Assembly (NCBI RefSeq): GCF_900169275.1
Contig: NZ_FXZC01000001.1
Coordinates: 124,001 to 188,000, forward strand
Source: Brevibacterium casei CIP 102111
GTDB lineage: Bacteria; Actinomycetota; Actinomycetes; Actinomycetales; Brevibacteriaceae
Reading direction: 5' to 3'
DNA length: 64,000 nucleotides
The notes under the pieces are model-generated. The model was not told the origin of the DNA. It was given only the letters and a program-made list of their open reading frames with translations, and ran no database searches. Positions within the stretch are counted from its first letter, which is position 1; each line of letters begins with the position of its first letter. Shown in pieces: positions 42,294 to 50,427 of the stretch. The position numbers were made by a program, and so were the translations under genes.

Positions 42294-43049
42294 ATGGGAG
42301 GGGGCGCCGAGGTGGACGACGACGTTCTCGACGTCCGTGCCGTCGGCTTCTCGCCGATCAAGGGCACACGGCACCTCGTGCAGCCGAAGGCCCGGTTCGA
42401 TGCGGCGGGTCCGCTCGGTGATCGGCGTTTCTGCCTCGTCGACATGCGCACCCGGCGCGTGCTGCGGACCGTGCAGAATCCTTCGCTGCTCGCCGTCGTC
42501 GCGCGGATGCAGGGTGAGGCGCTGGAGACGGTGCTCCCCGACGGCAGTGCGGTGACTGCGGTTCCTGAGCCCACCGGTGAGACGCTCACCTGCGACTACT
42601 GGGGTCGGGCGGTCGACCTGACGTTCACCGACGGCGACCACGATGAACTGTTCTCGACGCATCTGGGGCGGCCGGTGCGCCTGGCCGAGGCCCCGCGCGG
42701 CGGCGTCGTCTTCGGCCAGCCGCTGACGATCGTCGCCACCGCCTCCCTCGCTGAGGTGGCAGGGGGTGCGGCGGTGACCGATCTCTTCCACCGCTTCCGG
42801 GCGACACTGCTCGTCGACACGGACGAGCCGTTCGTCGAGGAGACGTGGCTGGGACGGGTGATGACCGTGCGCGGGACCGTCGACGGACTGCGGTTGCGCA
42901 TCGGCGGACCGGTCCCGCGCTGCGCGGTCATCGACCTCGATCCGACCACCGGCGAGCGCACCGGCAGTCTGCTCACGACGCTCGCCGCGACGAGGGCGAC
43001 GAACCGGGCGGGTGAACCGTTCTTCGGCGTCTACGCCGAGGTGGTCTGA
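42294..43049 (+). CDS. MOSC-domain protein
   Basis: This 251-residue protein has an N-terminal MOSC beta-barrel (VRAVGFSPIKGTRHLVQPKARFDAAGPLGDRRF) and the C-terminal MOSC core (RFRATLLVDTDEPFVEETWLGR and PVPRCAVIDLDPTTGER, with the conserved Cys). MOSC proteins move sulfur or reduce N-hydroxylated compounds with molybdenum cofactor. ATG 42294 follows GAAGGG; a GTG 18 bp later also has a good ribosome site. No molybdenum-cofactor genes are nearby, although a molybdopterin oxidoreductase lies at 34477. Confidence 0.87.
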   Translation: MGGGAEVDDDVLDVRAVGFSPIKGTRHLVQPKARFDAAGPLGDRRFCLVDMRTRRVLRTVQNPSLLAVVARMQGEALETVLPDGSAVTAVPEPTGETLTCDYWGRAVDLTFTDGDHDELFSTHLGRPVRLAEAPRGGVVFGQPLTIVATASLAEVAGGAAVTDLFHRFRATLLVDTDEPFVEETWLGRVMTVRGTVDGLRLRIGGPVPRCAVIDLDPTTGERTGSLLTTLAATRATNRAGEPFFGVYAEVV

Positions 43050-43115
43050 ATCTCAGCGCCCTTCGGCGTTCGGCACCCCGGTGCCAGATTGCTCAGTGCC
43101 CGGGGGTGCTGACAT

Positions 43116-43193
43116 TCGACGCTCGCGTCCGGAGGGTTGCTCAGCGTCCGGAGGTTTGCCGAGACTCGACGCTCGCGCCCCCGAGGGTTGCTC
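43116..43193. repeat. Diverged 50-bp direct duplication downstream of kynureninase
   Basis: TCGACGCTCGCG occurs at 43116-43127 and 43166-43177, and GAGGGTTGCTC at 43132-43142 and 43183-43193. The two blocks fill the gap between the MOSC and kynureninase stops. A short stem GGCACC/GGTGCC (43072-43085) precedes them. Confidence 0.7.
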
Positions 43194-43198
43194 GCGGC

Positions 43199-44473
43199 CT
43201 ACGTGACGGCGCCGCGGACCTTGAACTCGGGGGTGTCCCAGAGGCGATTGTCGAGGATGTCGCGCAGCGCCTCGACGGTGTCCCAGACGTCGGCGAAGCC
43301 GAGGTAGAGCGGGGTGAGGCCGAAGCGGAGTATCGAGGGCTCCCGGTAGTCGCCGATGATGCCGCGGGCGATGAGGGCGCTCATGATCGCGAACCCCTCC
43401 TCGTGGGCGATCGAGACCTGTGAGCCTCGGTGCTCGTGCTCGCGCGGGGTGACGATCTCGACCGGGTGGTGGGACAGGCGCGTCTCGACGAGCTCGATGA
43501 AGAGGTCGCTGAGTTCGAGCGACTTCGCCCGCACCGCACCCATGTCCGCGCGCGCGGCGACGTCGAGCCCCACCTCGGCGACCGACATCGAGACGATGCC
43601 CTGCGTGCCGGTGAGGAAGCGGCGGATGCCGTCGGCGGGAGCGTAGCCGGGGCTCATCTCGAACGGCTTCGCATGGGACCACCACCCCGACAGCGGCTGG
43701 GCGAAGCGGTTCCGATGCTCCTCGGCCACCCAGATGAAGGCCGGGGATCCCGGCCCGCCGTTGAGGAACTTGTACGTGCAGCCGACCGCCATGTCCGCAC
43801 CGTCCCCGGCGAGGTCGATGGGCAGGGCACCCGCGGAATGGCAGAGGTCCCAGATCGCCAGCGCCCCGCCGGCGTGGATCGCCTCGGTCGTCGAGCGCAT
43901 GTCGAAGAGGCGGCCGGTGCGGTAGTTGACATGGGTGAGGACGACGAGGGCGACCTCGTCGGTCATCGTCGTCGGGAAGCCAGCGGTCACCTCGGCGTCG
44001 TCGACGAGGCGGACCTCGTACCCGTCGTCGAGCTGCTCGGCCAGGCCCTGGAGCATGTAGATGTCGGAGGGGAAGTTCTCCCGCTGGGTGAGGATGACGC
44101 GGCGCTCGGGCCTGTCCTCGGCCTGGATCCGCAGCGCCGCCGAGGCGGCCTTGAAGAGGTTGATCGACGTCGTGTCCGTGACCACGGTGCTCCCGTCGCC
44201 GCCGCCGACGAGGCCGGAGACCTTCTCGCCGAGCGCAGCGGGCAGCTCGAACCACCCGGCGGTGTTCCACGAGCGGATGAGGCCCTCGCCCCATTCGTCC
44301 TCGATGACCGCGGCGGCGCGTTCGGCAGCGCCCTTGGGGCGGGCGCCGAGCGAGTTCCCGTCGAGGTAGATCGTGTCCGTGGGGATGATGAAGTCGTCGC
44401 GGAATCCGCGCAGAGGATCGTCGGCATCGCGGCGCTGACAGGCGGCCCGGTCGAGAACGGTGAGTTCGGTCAT
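43199..44473 (-). CDS. kynU: Kynureninase
   Basis: This 424-residue PLP enzyme cleaves kynurenine to anthranilate and alanine. Visible family features are [21 protein letters not shown] near the N-terminus, [12 protein letters not shown], the Schiff-base Lys in [15 protein letters not shown] and the C-terminal [11 protein letters not shown]. Length matches KynU (about 415-425). The ATG at 44473 starts the homology. No dioxygenase or formamidase gene is in the window, so the pathway is either split or the enzyme salvages kynurenine. It is divergent from an AsnC regulator by 70 bp, as with kynR. Confidence 0.92.
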   Translation of the reverse strand: MTELTVLDRAACQRRDADDPLRGFRDDFIIPTDTIYLDGNSLGARPKGAAERAAAVIEDEWGEGLIRSWNTAGWFELPAALGEKVSGLVGGGDGSTVVTDTTSINLFKAASAALRIQAEDRPERRVILTQRENFPSDIYMLQGLAEQLDDGYEVRLVDDAEVTAGFPTTMTDEVALVVLTHVNYRTGRLFDMRSTTEAIHAGGALAIWDLCHSAGALPIDLAGDGADMAVGCTYKFLNGGPGSPAFIWVAEEHRNRFAQPLSGWWSHAKPFEMSPGYAPADGIRRFLTGTQGIVSMSVAEVGLDVAARADMGAVRAKSLELSDLFIELVETRLSHHPVEIVTPREHEHRGSQVSIAHEEGFAIMSALIARGIIGDYREPSILRFGLTPLYLGFADVWDTVEALRDILDNRLWDTPEFKVRGAVT

Positions 44474-44543
44474 GTTCCCATCGTGCCGGAAGTGCGGGAT
44501 GATCGGGGACGAAGTGAACGATCCACGGAAATGGAGCGCGCAG

Positions 44544-45029
44544 ATGAGCAAACGTTCGGATCTCATCGCCGATCATCGCACACCGGAGTCCGATTCCCTC
44601 GCCGAGGTGGACCTCGCGATCCTCCGTGAGCTCAGTGCCGATGCCCGGATCTCGAACCGGGAGCTCGCCGAGCGTGTCGGCATCGCCCCGTCGACATGCT
44701 CGGGGCGGGTGAGTGCGCTGCGTCGGCGCGGGGTGATCAGGGGCTTCCATGCCGATATCGACCTCGAGGCGCTCGGACTCCACGTCTTCGGCATGATCTC
44801 GGTGCGGATGACGCCCGTGGGGCGCGCTTCGATGGCCGCGGTCATCGATCGGCTCCTCGCGGTGCCCGAGACGCTCGAGGTCTTCCAGGTCTCGGGCGAG
44901 CGTGACCTCCTCGTCCACATCGCCACGACCCACCCCCTCGGCCTCCACGCCTTCATCGATGAGCACCTCGCCGATCAGGCGATCGCCCACACGCAGACGA
45001 GCCTCGTCTTCGGCCACCACCGCGGGTGA
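44544..45029 (+). CDS. Lrp/AsnC family regulator of kynureninase
   Basis: This 161-residue regulator has an N-terminal helix-turn-helix ([35 protein letters not shown], about residues 22-60) and a C-terminal RAM ligand-binding domain ([13 protein letters not shown] and [14 protein letters not shown]). GGAG lies 7 nt before the ATG at 44544. Divergent placement against kynU matches KynR-type control by kynurenine in other bacteria; control here is inferred from that arrangement. Confidence 0.9.
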   Translation: MSKRSDLIADHRTPESDSLAEVDLAILRELSADARISNRELAERVGIAPSTCSGRVSALRRRGVIRGFHADIDLEALGLHVFGMISVRMTPVGRASMAAVIDRLLAVPETLEVFQVSGERDLLVHIATTHPLGLHAFIDEHLADQAIAHTQTSLVFGHHRG

Positions 45030-45207
45030 GTGCGCTTCCGCGGGGAAGTGCGGTTTCGACGGCAGGCGCCGAGGCATTGACGGTCTGACCAGGGCAGGCG
45101 AGGATGAGCAGGGGAATCCTCGGAGGACCCAGACTCAATGAAGACCCGCGCCCCAGCGAAGACCCAGCCCACCGCGGGTGACCCGCACCCTCTGCGAAGG
45201 AGCAGAC

Positions 45208-45639
45208 ATGACCGAGATCTTCGTCAACCTCCCCACTCTCGACCTCGAACGCTCGAAGGCGTTCTACTCAGCGCTCGGCGCGACGATCGTCCCCGAATTC
45301 ACCGACGCGAACGCCGCCTGCGTGAGGTGGGAGGACTCGATCTTCTTCATGATCCTCACGAAGGACTATCTGCAGTCCTTCACCGACAAGCCGATCATCG
45401 ACCCGCATGCGAGCGCGCAGGCGATGACGGCGCTCAGCCGCCCCTCCCGCGAGGACGTCGACGCGATGCGCACAGCGGTCCTCGAATCCGGGGGAGGCGA
45501 GAACCGCCCACCGCAGGACCACGGGTTCATGTACGCGATCAGCATGACCGATCCCGACGGGAACATCATCGAGTTCATGTGGATGGACCCAGCCGCCGCC
45601 GAGGCGGGACCCGAGGCCTTCACCGAGACCGAAGGATAG
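45208..45639 (+). CDS. VOC (glyoxalase/bleomycin-resistance) superfamily protein
   Basis: This 143-residue protein begins MTEIFVNLPTLDLERSKAFYSALGA, the classic VOC opening. It ends with the paired-module strand MTDPDGNIIEFMWMDP containing the conserved Glu metal ligand. It matches the common actinobacterial VOC lactoylglutathione-lyase-like group without known substrate. AAGGAG lies 5 nt before the ATG. Monocistronic, convergent with recQ. Confidence 0.87.
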   Translation: MTEIFVNLPTLDLERSKAFYSALGATIVPEFTDANAACVRWEDSIFFMILTKDYLQSFTDKPIIDPHASAQAMTALSRPSREDVDAMRTAVLESGGGENRPPQDHGFMYAISMTDPDGNIIEFMWMDPAAAEAGPEAFTETEG

Positions 45640-45696
45640 GCGGCAGGCCAGTCCGACGGCGGGCGCTCGCCCGGGCGGAGGCGCTCGGGCGACGCG

Positions 45697-47529
45697 TCAG
45701 CCGAGGTGGGCGGCGATGACCTCGAGCACGGCCGGACCGTAGCGGTCGAGCTTCTTCAGCCCGACGCCGCTGACCTGGCCGAGCTCGGCGACGGTCCGTG
45801 GCTTCGCCTCGACGATGCCGTAGATCGTCGCGTCGGGGAAGACGACGTACGCGGGCACAGACTGCTCCTTGGCCTGCTCGGCCCGCCATGCGCGCAGGGC
45901 CTCGAACAGCGCGGAGTCCGCGGTGTCGAGCGTGATGTCGCCGCCTCGGCGCTTCGCCCCTGAGCGCGAACCGCCGGATCGCTTGACGGGGTCGATGCGC
46001 ATCGAGACCTCGGCCTCACCACGGAGCACAGGATCGGCGGCCGGGCCGAGGACGAGGACGCCGTAGTCGCCGTGGGATTCGAGGAGGCCGCGGGCGAGGC
46101 TCTGGCGGATGACGGCCTTCCAGTCGCCTTCGCTCATGTCGGCGCCGACGCCCCAGACACTGAGCTGGTCGTGGTTCGAGGCGCGGGAGCGGTCGTTGTC
46201 GCTGCCGCGCAGCACGTCGATGACCTGGCCGGAGCCGAAGCGCTGGCCGCGTTCGCGGTCGAGGCGGATGACGGTCGAGAGCAGCTTCTGCACGGCCACG
46301 GTCGCATCCCACGTCGCCGGCGGGGTCAGGCACGTGTCGCAGTTCCCGCACGGGGTCGACTCCTCGTCGAAGTAACGCAGGAGCTGGACACGACGGCAGT
46401 CGACGGTTTCGCAGAGGGCGAGCATCGCGTCGAGGTGGGACATCGCCCGGCGCTTGTGGGCCTGGTCGCCCTCACCCGATTCGATGAGACGGCGCTGGGA
46501 GACGACATCGCCGAGGCCGTAGACCATCCACGCGTCAGCGGGCAGTCCGTCGCGGCCTGCACGTCCGGTCTCCTGGTAGTAGCCCTCGACGCTGCGGGGC
46601 AGGTCGAGGTGGGCGACGAAGCGGACATCGGGTTTGTCGATGCCCATGCCGAAGGCGATCGTCGCGACCATGACGAGGCCGTCCTCGCGGAGGAAGCGGG
46701 CCTGGTGCTCGGCGCGCACCTCGGCGGGCAGGCCCGCGTGGTAGGGCAGGGCAGGGATGCCGCGGGCTGCGAGCGCCTCGGCGACCTGTTCGACTCCGCG
46801 CCGGGAGAGGCAGTAGACGATTCCCGAGTCCCCGGGGTGTTCGGTGGTGATGAAGTTGAGCAGCTGCGAGCGGGCCGAGGACTTCGGTTCGATGCGGTAG
46901 GTGATGTTCGGCCGGTCGAAGCTCGCGACGAAGTGCTCGGCGTTCTCAAGGTGGAGGCGCTCGGTGAGCTCGGCGTGGGTTGCCGGGGTCGCCGTCGCCG
47001 TCAGCGCGATGCGGGGAACGGCGGGGAACCGTTCGGCGAGCACCCCGAGGCCGAGGTAGTCGCTGCGGAAGTCGTGACCCCACTGGGAGACGCAGTGCGC
47101 CTCGTCGATCGCGAAGAGCGAGACGTGCGCACGCTCGAGCAGCTGCATCGTCCGCGGCAGCAGGAGGCGTTCGGGGGCAAGGTAGAGGAGGTCGAGCTCG
47201 CCGTCGAGGAGGCGGCGTTCGACGTCCTGGGCCTCGTCGAAGTCGAGGGTCGAGTTGAGGTAGGCGGCGCGGACGCCGAGGTTCTCCAAAGCTGCGACCT
47301 GATCGGCCATGAGCGCAATGAGCGGGGAGATGACGACGCCGGTGCCCTCGCGCACGAGGCTGGGGATCTGATAGCACAGCGACTTGCCGCCGCCGGTGGG
47401 CATGAGGACGACGGCGTCCCCGCCGGAGACGAGGCGGTCGACGATCCCCGCCTGCTGTCCGCGGAACTCCGCGTAGCCGAAGACATCGTGGAGGACGTCG
47501 AGGGCGGAGGCGGTGGCTGCGGCGGTCAT
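45697..47529 (-). CDS. recQ: ATP-dependent DNA helicase RecQ
   Basis: This 610-residue 3'-5' helicase has Walker A MPTGGGKS (about residues 43-50), DEAHCVSQWGHDFR, motif V/VI VRFVAHLDLPRSVEGYYQETGRAGRDG, the zinc cysteines (CRRVQLLRYFDE with CGNCDTC), an RQC domain and a C-terminal HRDC domain. It functions in recombination and replication-fork repair. The ATG at 47529 follows TAGGCT by 7 nt, so a leaderless mRNA is likely. It is divergent from the Rieske protein gene by about 100 bp. Confidence 0.93.
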   Translation of the reverse strand: MTAAATASALDVLHDVFGYAEFRGQQAGIVDRLVSGGDAVVLMPTGGGKSLCYQIPSLVREGTGVVISPLIALMADQVAALENLGVRAAYLNSTLDFDEAQDVERRLLDGELDLLYLAPERLLLPRTMQLLERAHVSLFAIDEAHCVSQWGHDFRSDYLGLGVLAERFPAVPRIALTATATPATHAELTERLHLENAEHFVASFDRPNITYRIEPKSSARSQLLNFITTEHPGDSGIVYCLSRRGVEQVAEALAARGIPALPYHAGLPAEVRAEHQARFLREDGLVMVATIAFGMGIDKPDVRFVAHLDLPRSVEGYYQETGRAGRDGLPADAWMVYGLGDVVSQRRLIESGEGDQAHKRRAMSHLDAMLALCETVDCRRVQLLRYFDEESTPCGNCDTCLTPPATWDATVAVQKLLSTVIRLDRERGQRFGSGQVIDVLRGSDNDRSRASNHDQLSVWGVGADMSEGDWKAVIRQSLARGLLESHGDYGVLVLGPAADPVLRGEAEVSMRIDPVKRSGGSRSGAKRRGGDITLDTADSALFEALRAWRAEQAKEQSVPAYVVFPDATIYGIVEAKPRTVAELGQVSGVGLKKLDRYGPAVLEVIAAHLG

Positions 47530-47631
47530 GCCGACCAGCCTAGTCGAGGGGACTGACACGATCGCACAGGTGCTGGTGAGGTGCCGCGCTAAGCTGGACG
47601 GGCACCCGTGAACCGAGATGAGGAGAGCACA

Positions 47632-48057
47632 GTGGAAGCGAGCAGGCGCACGATCATCACCTCGGCGGGAGCCGTCGGCACCGTCGGGCTCATCTCAGCG
47701 TGCGGCACCGATGATGCGGACTCCGGATCGACGAAGTCGGGCAACGGCTCCTCCGAACCCACCGCCGGCGGGGCGACGATCCCGTCGGGTGACGTTCCCG
47801 TCGGATCGGGCACGGTCGTCGACGAGACCTATGTCGTCACCCAGCCGAAGGAGGGCGAGTTCTACGCCTTCTCCTCCGTGTGCACGCACCAGGGCTGCCA
47901 GGTGCGCACGGTGACCGAGGACAAGATCACGTGCCCGTGCCACTCGTCCCAGTTCTCGACGACGACCGGGGAGGTCCTCGCGGGCCCCGCGACCGAGCCG
48001 TTGCCGAAGTACGAGGTGTCCGAGTCCGGCGGCGATCTCACGATCTCCGGGAAGTAA
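47632..48057 (+). CDS. Tat-exported Rieske 2Fe-2S protein
   Basis: This 141-residue protein starts at GTG 47632, chosen for GAGGAG 7 nt upstream; a GTG at 47608 is in frame but lacks one. The leader has the twin-arginine motif SRRTIITSAG, and a Cys (LISAC) could be lipidated. The Rieske domain carries CTHQGC and CPCHSS cluster motifs. It resembles small exported Rieske proteins of actinobacteria, whose electron partner is unknown. Confidence 0.88.
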   Translation: MEASRRTIITSAGAVGTVGLISACGTDDADSGSTKSGNGSSEPTAGGATIPSGDVPVGSGTVVDETYVVTQPKEGEFYAFSSVCTHQGCQVRTVTEDKITCPCHSSQFSTTTGEVLAGPATEPLPKYEVSESGGDLTISGK

Positions 48058-48089
48058 GGGATCTCCTGGCGAATCGGCTGCGGCCTGTC

Positions 48090-48938
48090 CTACTTCGGGG
48101 TGAAGAGCTGTCCGTCGGCGGGGACGCTCTGCCGTGACACACCCTCCTCGGTGCTGTACTCCCAGGTGAACGGCACGCCCCGCGCGCTCATGATGTCCTC
48201 GCCGTCCATGATCTGGAAGTGCACATGAGGGTCCGAGGAGTTCCCCGAGTTGCCGCATTCAGCGACCGACTGACCGGCGACGACCCTGTCACCGACCGAG
48301 ACCTGCAGTGATCCGCGGCGCAGGTGCGCGAGCACTGCGACAACCGTCTCCCCGGAGTCGGCGCGGATGAGGACGTGATTGCCCAAGAGGTGCCGCGGGG
48401 CGCCGAGGCTGCGGATGAAGCCTTCGATGAGCAGGTAGGCCAGCCCGAAGGGGGAGAGGCGTGTGAGGTGATCGCGGCTTCTGCCGTGGGCCGCGACGAC
48501 CACCCCGGCGAACGGGGCGAGCACAGGCTGCCCGTAGGACGGGAAGCCCTGCGGCCGTCGCATCGGGGGCCAGATCCAGTCCAGTGTCCGAGAGGCGGCG
48601 TCCGGTCGAGACTCGGCCTCATTCGGCGAAGCGGCTGCGCGCGGTTCATGGGTGACGTCGATGGCGTAGGTCTGCGCGAGACTGTGGGTGTGCGAGGGCA
48701 CTTTCGTCGCCGGTGAGTTGAGCGCTCGCCAGGACCCGGACACGGGTGCCGCGACCTGCAGGCTCTCGCGCTCCCCTCGGGGACGCTGACGCTGGCCGCT
48801 CAAGAATTGCCCCACCAGTCCGAACAGGAGCGCACCGACGCCGATGAGATACAGCGGGCCCAGTCCCAGGCCGAGGAAGACCGTGCCGACGATGATCAGT
48901 GTCCCCACGGCGATGGCGGGTCCGAAGAGGCGTGACAT
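48090..48938 (-). CDS. Membrane-anchored M23-family peptidase (degenerate zinc site)
   Basis: This 282-residue protein has two N-terminal hydrophobic segments (residues 5-45), a linker, then an M23/LytM-like fold. HVHFQI supplies the usual H-x-H pair and GNHVLIRADSGETVVAVLAHL the core strands. The usual H-x3-D ligand motif reads QTYAIDV here, so catalytic activity is uncertain. It may bind or cleave peptidoglycan outside the membrane. GGGAG lies 8 nt before the ATG. The ArsR gene ends 25 bp upstream on the same strand, suggesting one operon. Confidence 0.82.
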   Translation of the reverse strand: MSRLFGPAIAVGTLIIVGTVFLGLGLGPLYLIGVGALLFGLVGQFLSGQRQRPRGERESLQVAAPVSGSWRALNSPATKVPSHTHSLAQTYAIDVTHEPRAAASPNEAESRPDAASRTLDWIWPPMRRPQGFPSYGQPVLAPFAGVVVAAHGRSRDHLTRLSPFGLAYLLIEGFIRSLGAPRHLLGNHVLIRADSGETVVAVLAHLRRGSLQVSVGDRVVAGQSVAECGNSGNSSDPHVHFQIMDGEDIMSARGVPFTWEYSTEEGVSRQSVPADGQLFTPK

Positions 48939-48963
48939 GGCAGACTCCCGTCGTTGCGTTCTC

Positions 48964-49608
48964 TCAGTGGGTGCCGATGAGGATGAGGGTGAGTAAGGGG
49001 ACGACCTTCTGCGCGGGAACCCGCCAGTGTCCGCGCGGGATGTTCTCGAGCCAGCCCGCCGAGGCGAGCGCCTTGAGATGGTGATAGATCTGCCCGGTGG
49101 TGCCGAAGCGGTCGTCGGCGCTGAGTTCGGCGACGGTCGTCGTCCCCTCGTAGACGGCCTGGAGGAGGGCGAGGCGCACGGGGTGGCTGAACGCGGTGAG
49201 CGCCGGGGCCGCCTCGGCGAAGTCGAAGTCGGTGAAGGCCTCGGCGGTCAGTCCCATCTGCCACGACACGGGGGACTCGGTGCCGGGCGGCGTGACATGG
49301 CCGGTGTAGACGACCCCGCCTGCGGCGCCGAGACGCTCGACGAGGCCGTTGAGCGCCCAGAACGTTTCCGCGTCGGGGACACCTGCCGAGGACCGGCCCG
49401 GGGCGGTGCCCGCTGTCGACGCCCGTCCAGCCGAGGGTGGGGTCGCCGCGGATCCGACGCCCGCCTCGGCGGGAGTGCTTGCGGTCACCGAGCCGGCGGA
49501 GTCCTCGAGCTCGGCGACCCGATCCTCGAGCCGGGCAAGGCGCTCCTCGAGCGAGTCCTCCGGTCCCGCGTCACGCGCGACAGCGGTGCCGTCTGCTCTC
49601 ACATCCAT
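48964..49608 (-). CDS. ArsR-type regulator with N-terminal coiled coil
   Basis: This 214-residue protein has a heptad-rich segment at residues 18-38 (SLEERLARLEDRVAELED), a disordered linker and an uncharacterised middle region. A C-terminal ArsR-like winged helix follows (HPVRLALLQAVYEG and TTGQIYHHLKALASAGWL). It lacks the metal-binding Cys motif of metal sensors. The ATG follows TATGGT by 6 nt (leaderless type), and two tandem TTACGTAA octamers lie 19 bp upstream of the start. It heads an operon with the M23 protein and is divergent from the DUF308 gene, so both are likely targets. Confidence 0.8.
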   Translation of the reverse strand: MDVRADGTAVARDAGPEDSLEERLARLEDRVAELEDSAGSVTASTPAEAGVGSAATPPSAGRASTAGTAPGRSSAGVPDAETFWALNGLVERLGAAGGVVYTGHVTPPGTESPVSWQMGLTAEAFTDFDFAEAAPALTAFSHPVRLALLQAVYEGTTTVAELSADDRFGTTGQIYHHLKALASAGWLENIPRGHWRVPAQKVVPLLTLILIGTH

Positions 49609-49626
49609 GCTTCGACCATACGCGGA

Positions 49627-49642
49627 TTACGTAATTACGTAA
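49627..49642. promoter_or_regulatory. 16-bp perfect palindrome made of two TTACGTAA octamers
   Basis: TTACGTAATTACGTAA is self-complementary and consists of two adjacent copies of a palindromic octamer. It sits just upstream of the ArsR -10 box (49615-49620), a position suited to repression by the ArsR protein. Confidence 0.65.
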
Positions 49643-49701
49643 AGAGAAGAATGATGGAGGACTGGGACTCGGCCGGAGGTCGGTCCTAGACTGGTGCAGT
49701 G

Positions 49702-50367
49702 ATGAGTACTGAAGAATCGCGCACCGAACCCACGCTGTCGGCGGACGAGAACCTCACCGACGCGGGAGTCATGGGCGCGCCGATGATCGTCCGGGGAATC
49801 CTCGGCGTCCTCTTCGGCTTCGCCACGGTGTTCTGGCCGCGCGATGCCGAGAATCCGATGCAGCTGTCCCTTGGCGTCGGCATCGTCGACCTCCTCTGCA
49901 TGGTCTACCTCGGTCTCCTCGCCCTCGTGCTCGTCTACCAGGCGCTGCGCTCGCCCCTGTCGGTGCGCACCGCCGTCTTCGGCCAGGCCATCGTCACGGT
50001 GCCGGCCATCGTCTTCCTCGCCATCGCCGACACCCCCGCCGAGCTGCGCGCGGCCCTGAGCATCTGGGCGATCCTCCACGGACTCATCGAGCTGTGGAAC
50101 TACCGCAAGCTCGTCCACCACCCGATGGCCACCGACTTCCTCATCTCCGCCGCCGTCCACATCCTCCTGGGCATCATCCTCCTCGCCGGGGACACGTTGC
50201 AGGCGCTCGACATCGTCGGCTTCACCGGTGCCGCGGCGCTCATCGCCGGCGTGATCTTCATCATCGGCGGGTACTCGCGCATGAGCAGAGTCAGACAGGC
50301 CCGCCGGACCGAGGAGTCCGGCGAGAAGGCCGAGACGTCCGGCGAGACCGCCGCCGACGACGTGTGA
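49702..50367 (+). CDS. DUF308/HdeD-like membrane protein
   Basis: This 221-residue protein has six hydrophobic segments, beginning with MIVRGILGVLFGFATVFWP, in the three-hairpin pattern of the DUF308/HdeD family. HdeD in enterobacteria is linked to acid resistance; the role here is unknown. The tail is Glu/Thr-rich and cytoplasmic. TAGACT (49687-49692) lies 6 nt before an in-frame GTG at 49699, so a leaderless start three bases earlier is possible. It is divergent from the ArsR regulator. Confidence 0.8.
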   Translation: MSTEESRTEPTLSADENLTDAGVMGAPMIVRGILGVLFGFATVFWPRDAENPMQLSLGVGIVDLLCMVYLGLLALVLVYQALRSPLSVRTAVFGQAIVTVPAIVFLAIADTPAELRAALSIWAILHGLIELWNYRKLVHHPMATDFLISAAVHILLGIILLAGDTLQALDIVGFTGAAALIAGVIFIIGGYSRMSRVRQARRTEESGEKAETSGETAADDV

Positions 50368-50427
50368 GCGAGCCACTAGCCGGCACCACCGACCGCCACC
50401 CGACCTCCGACCGATACCCGAGGTGAG

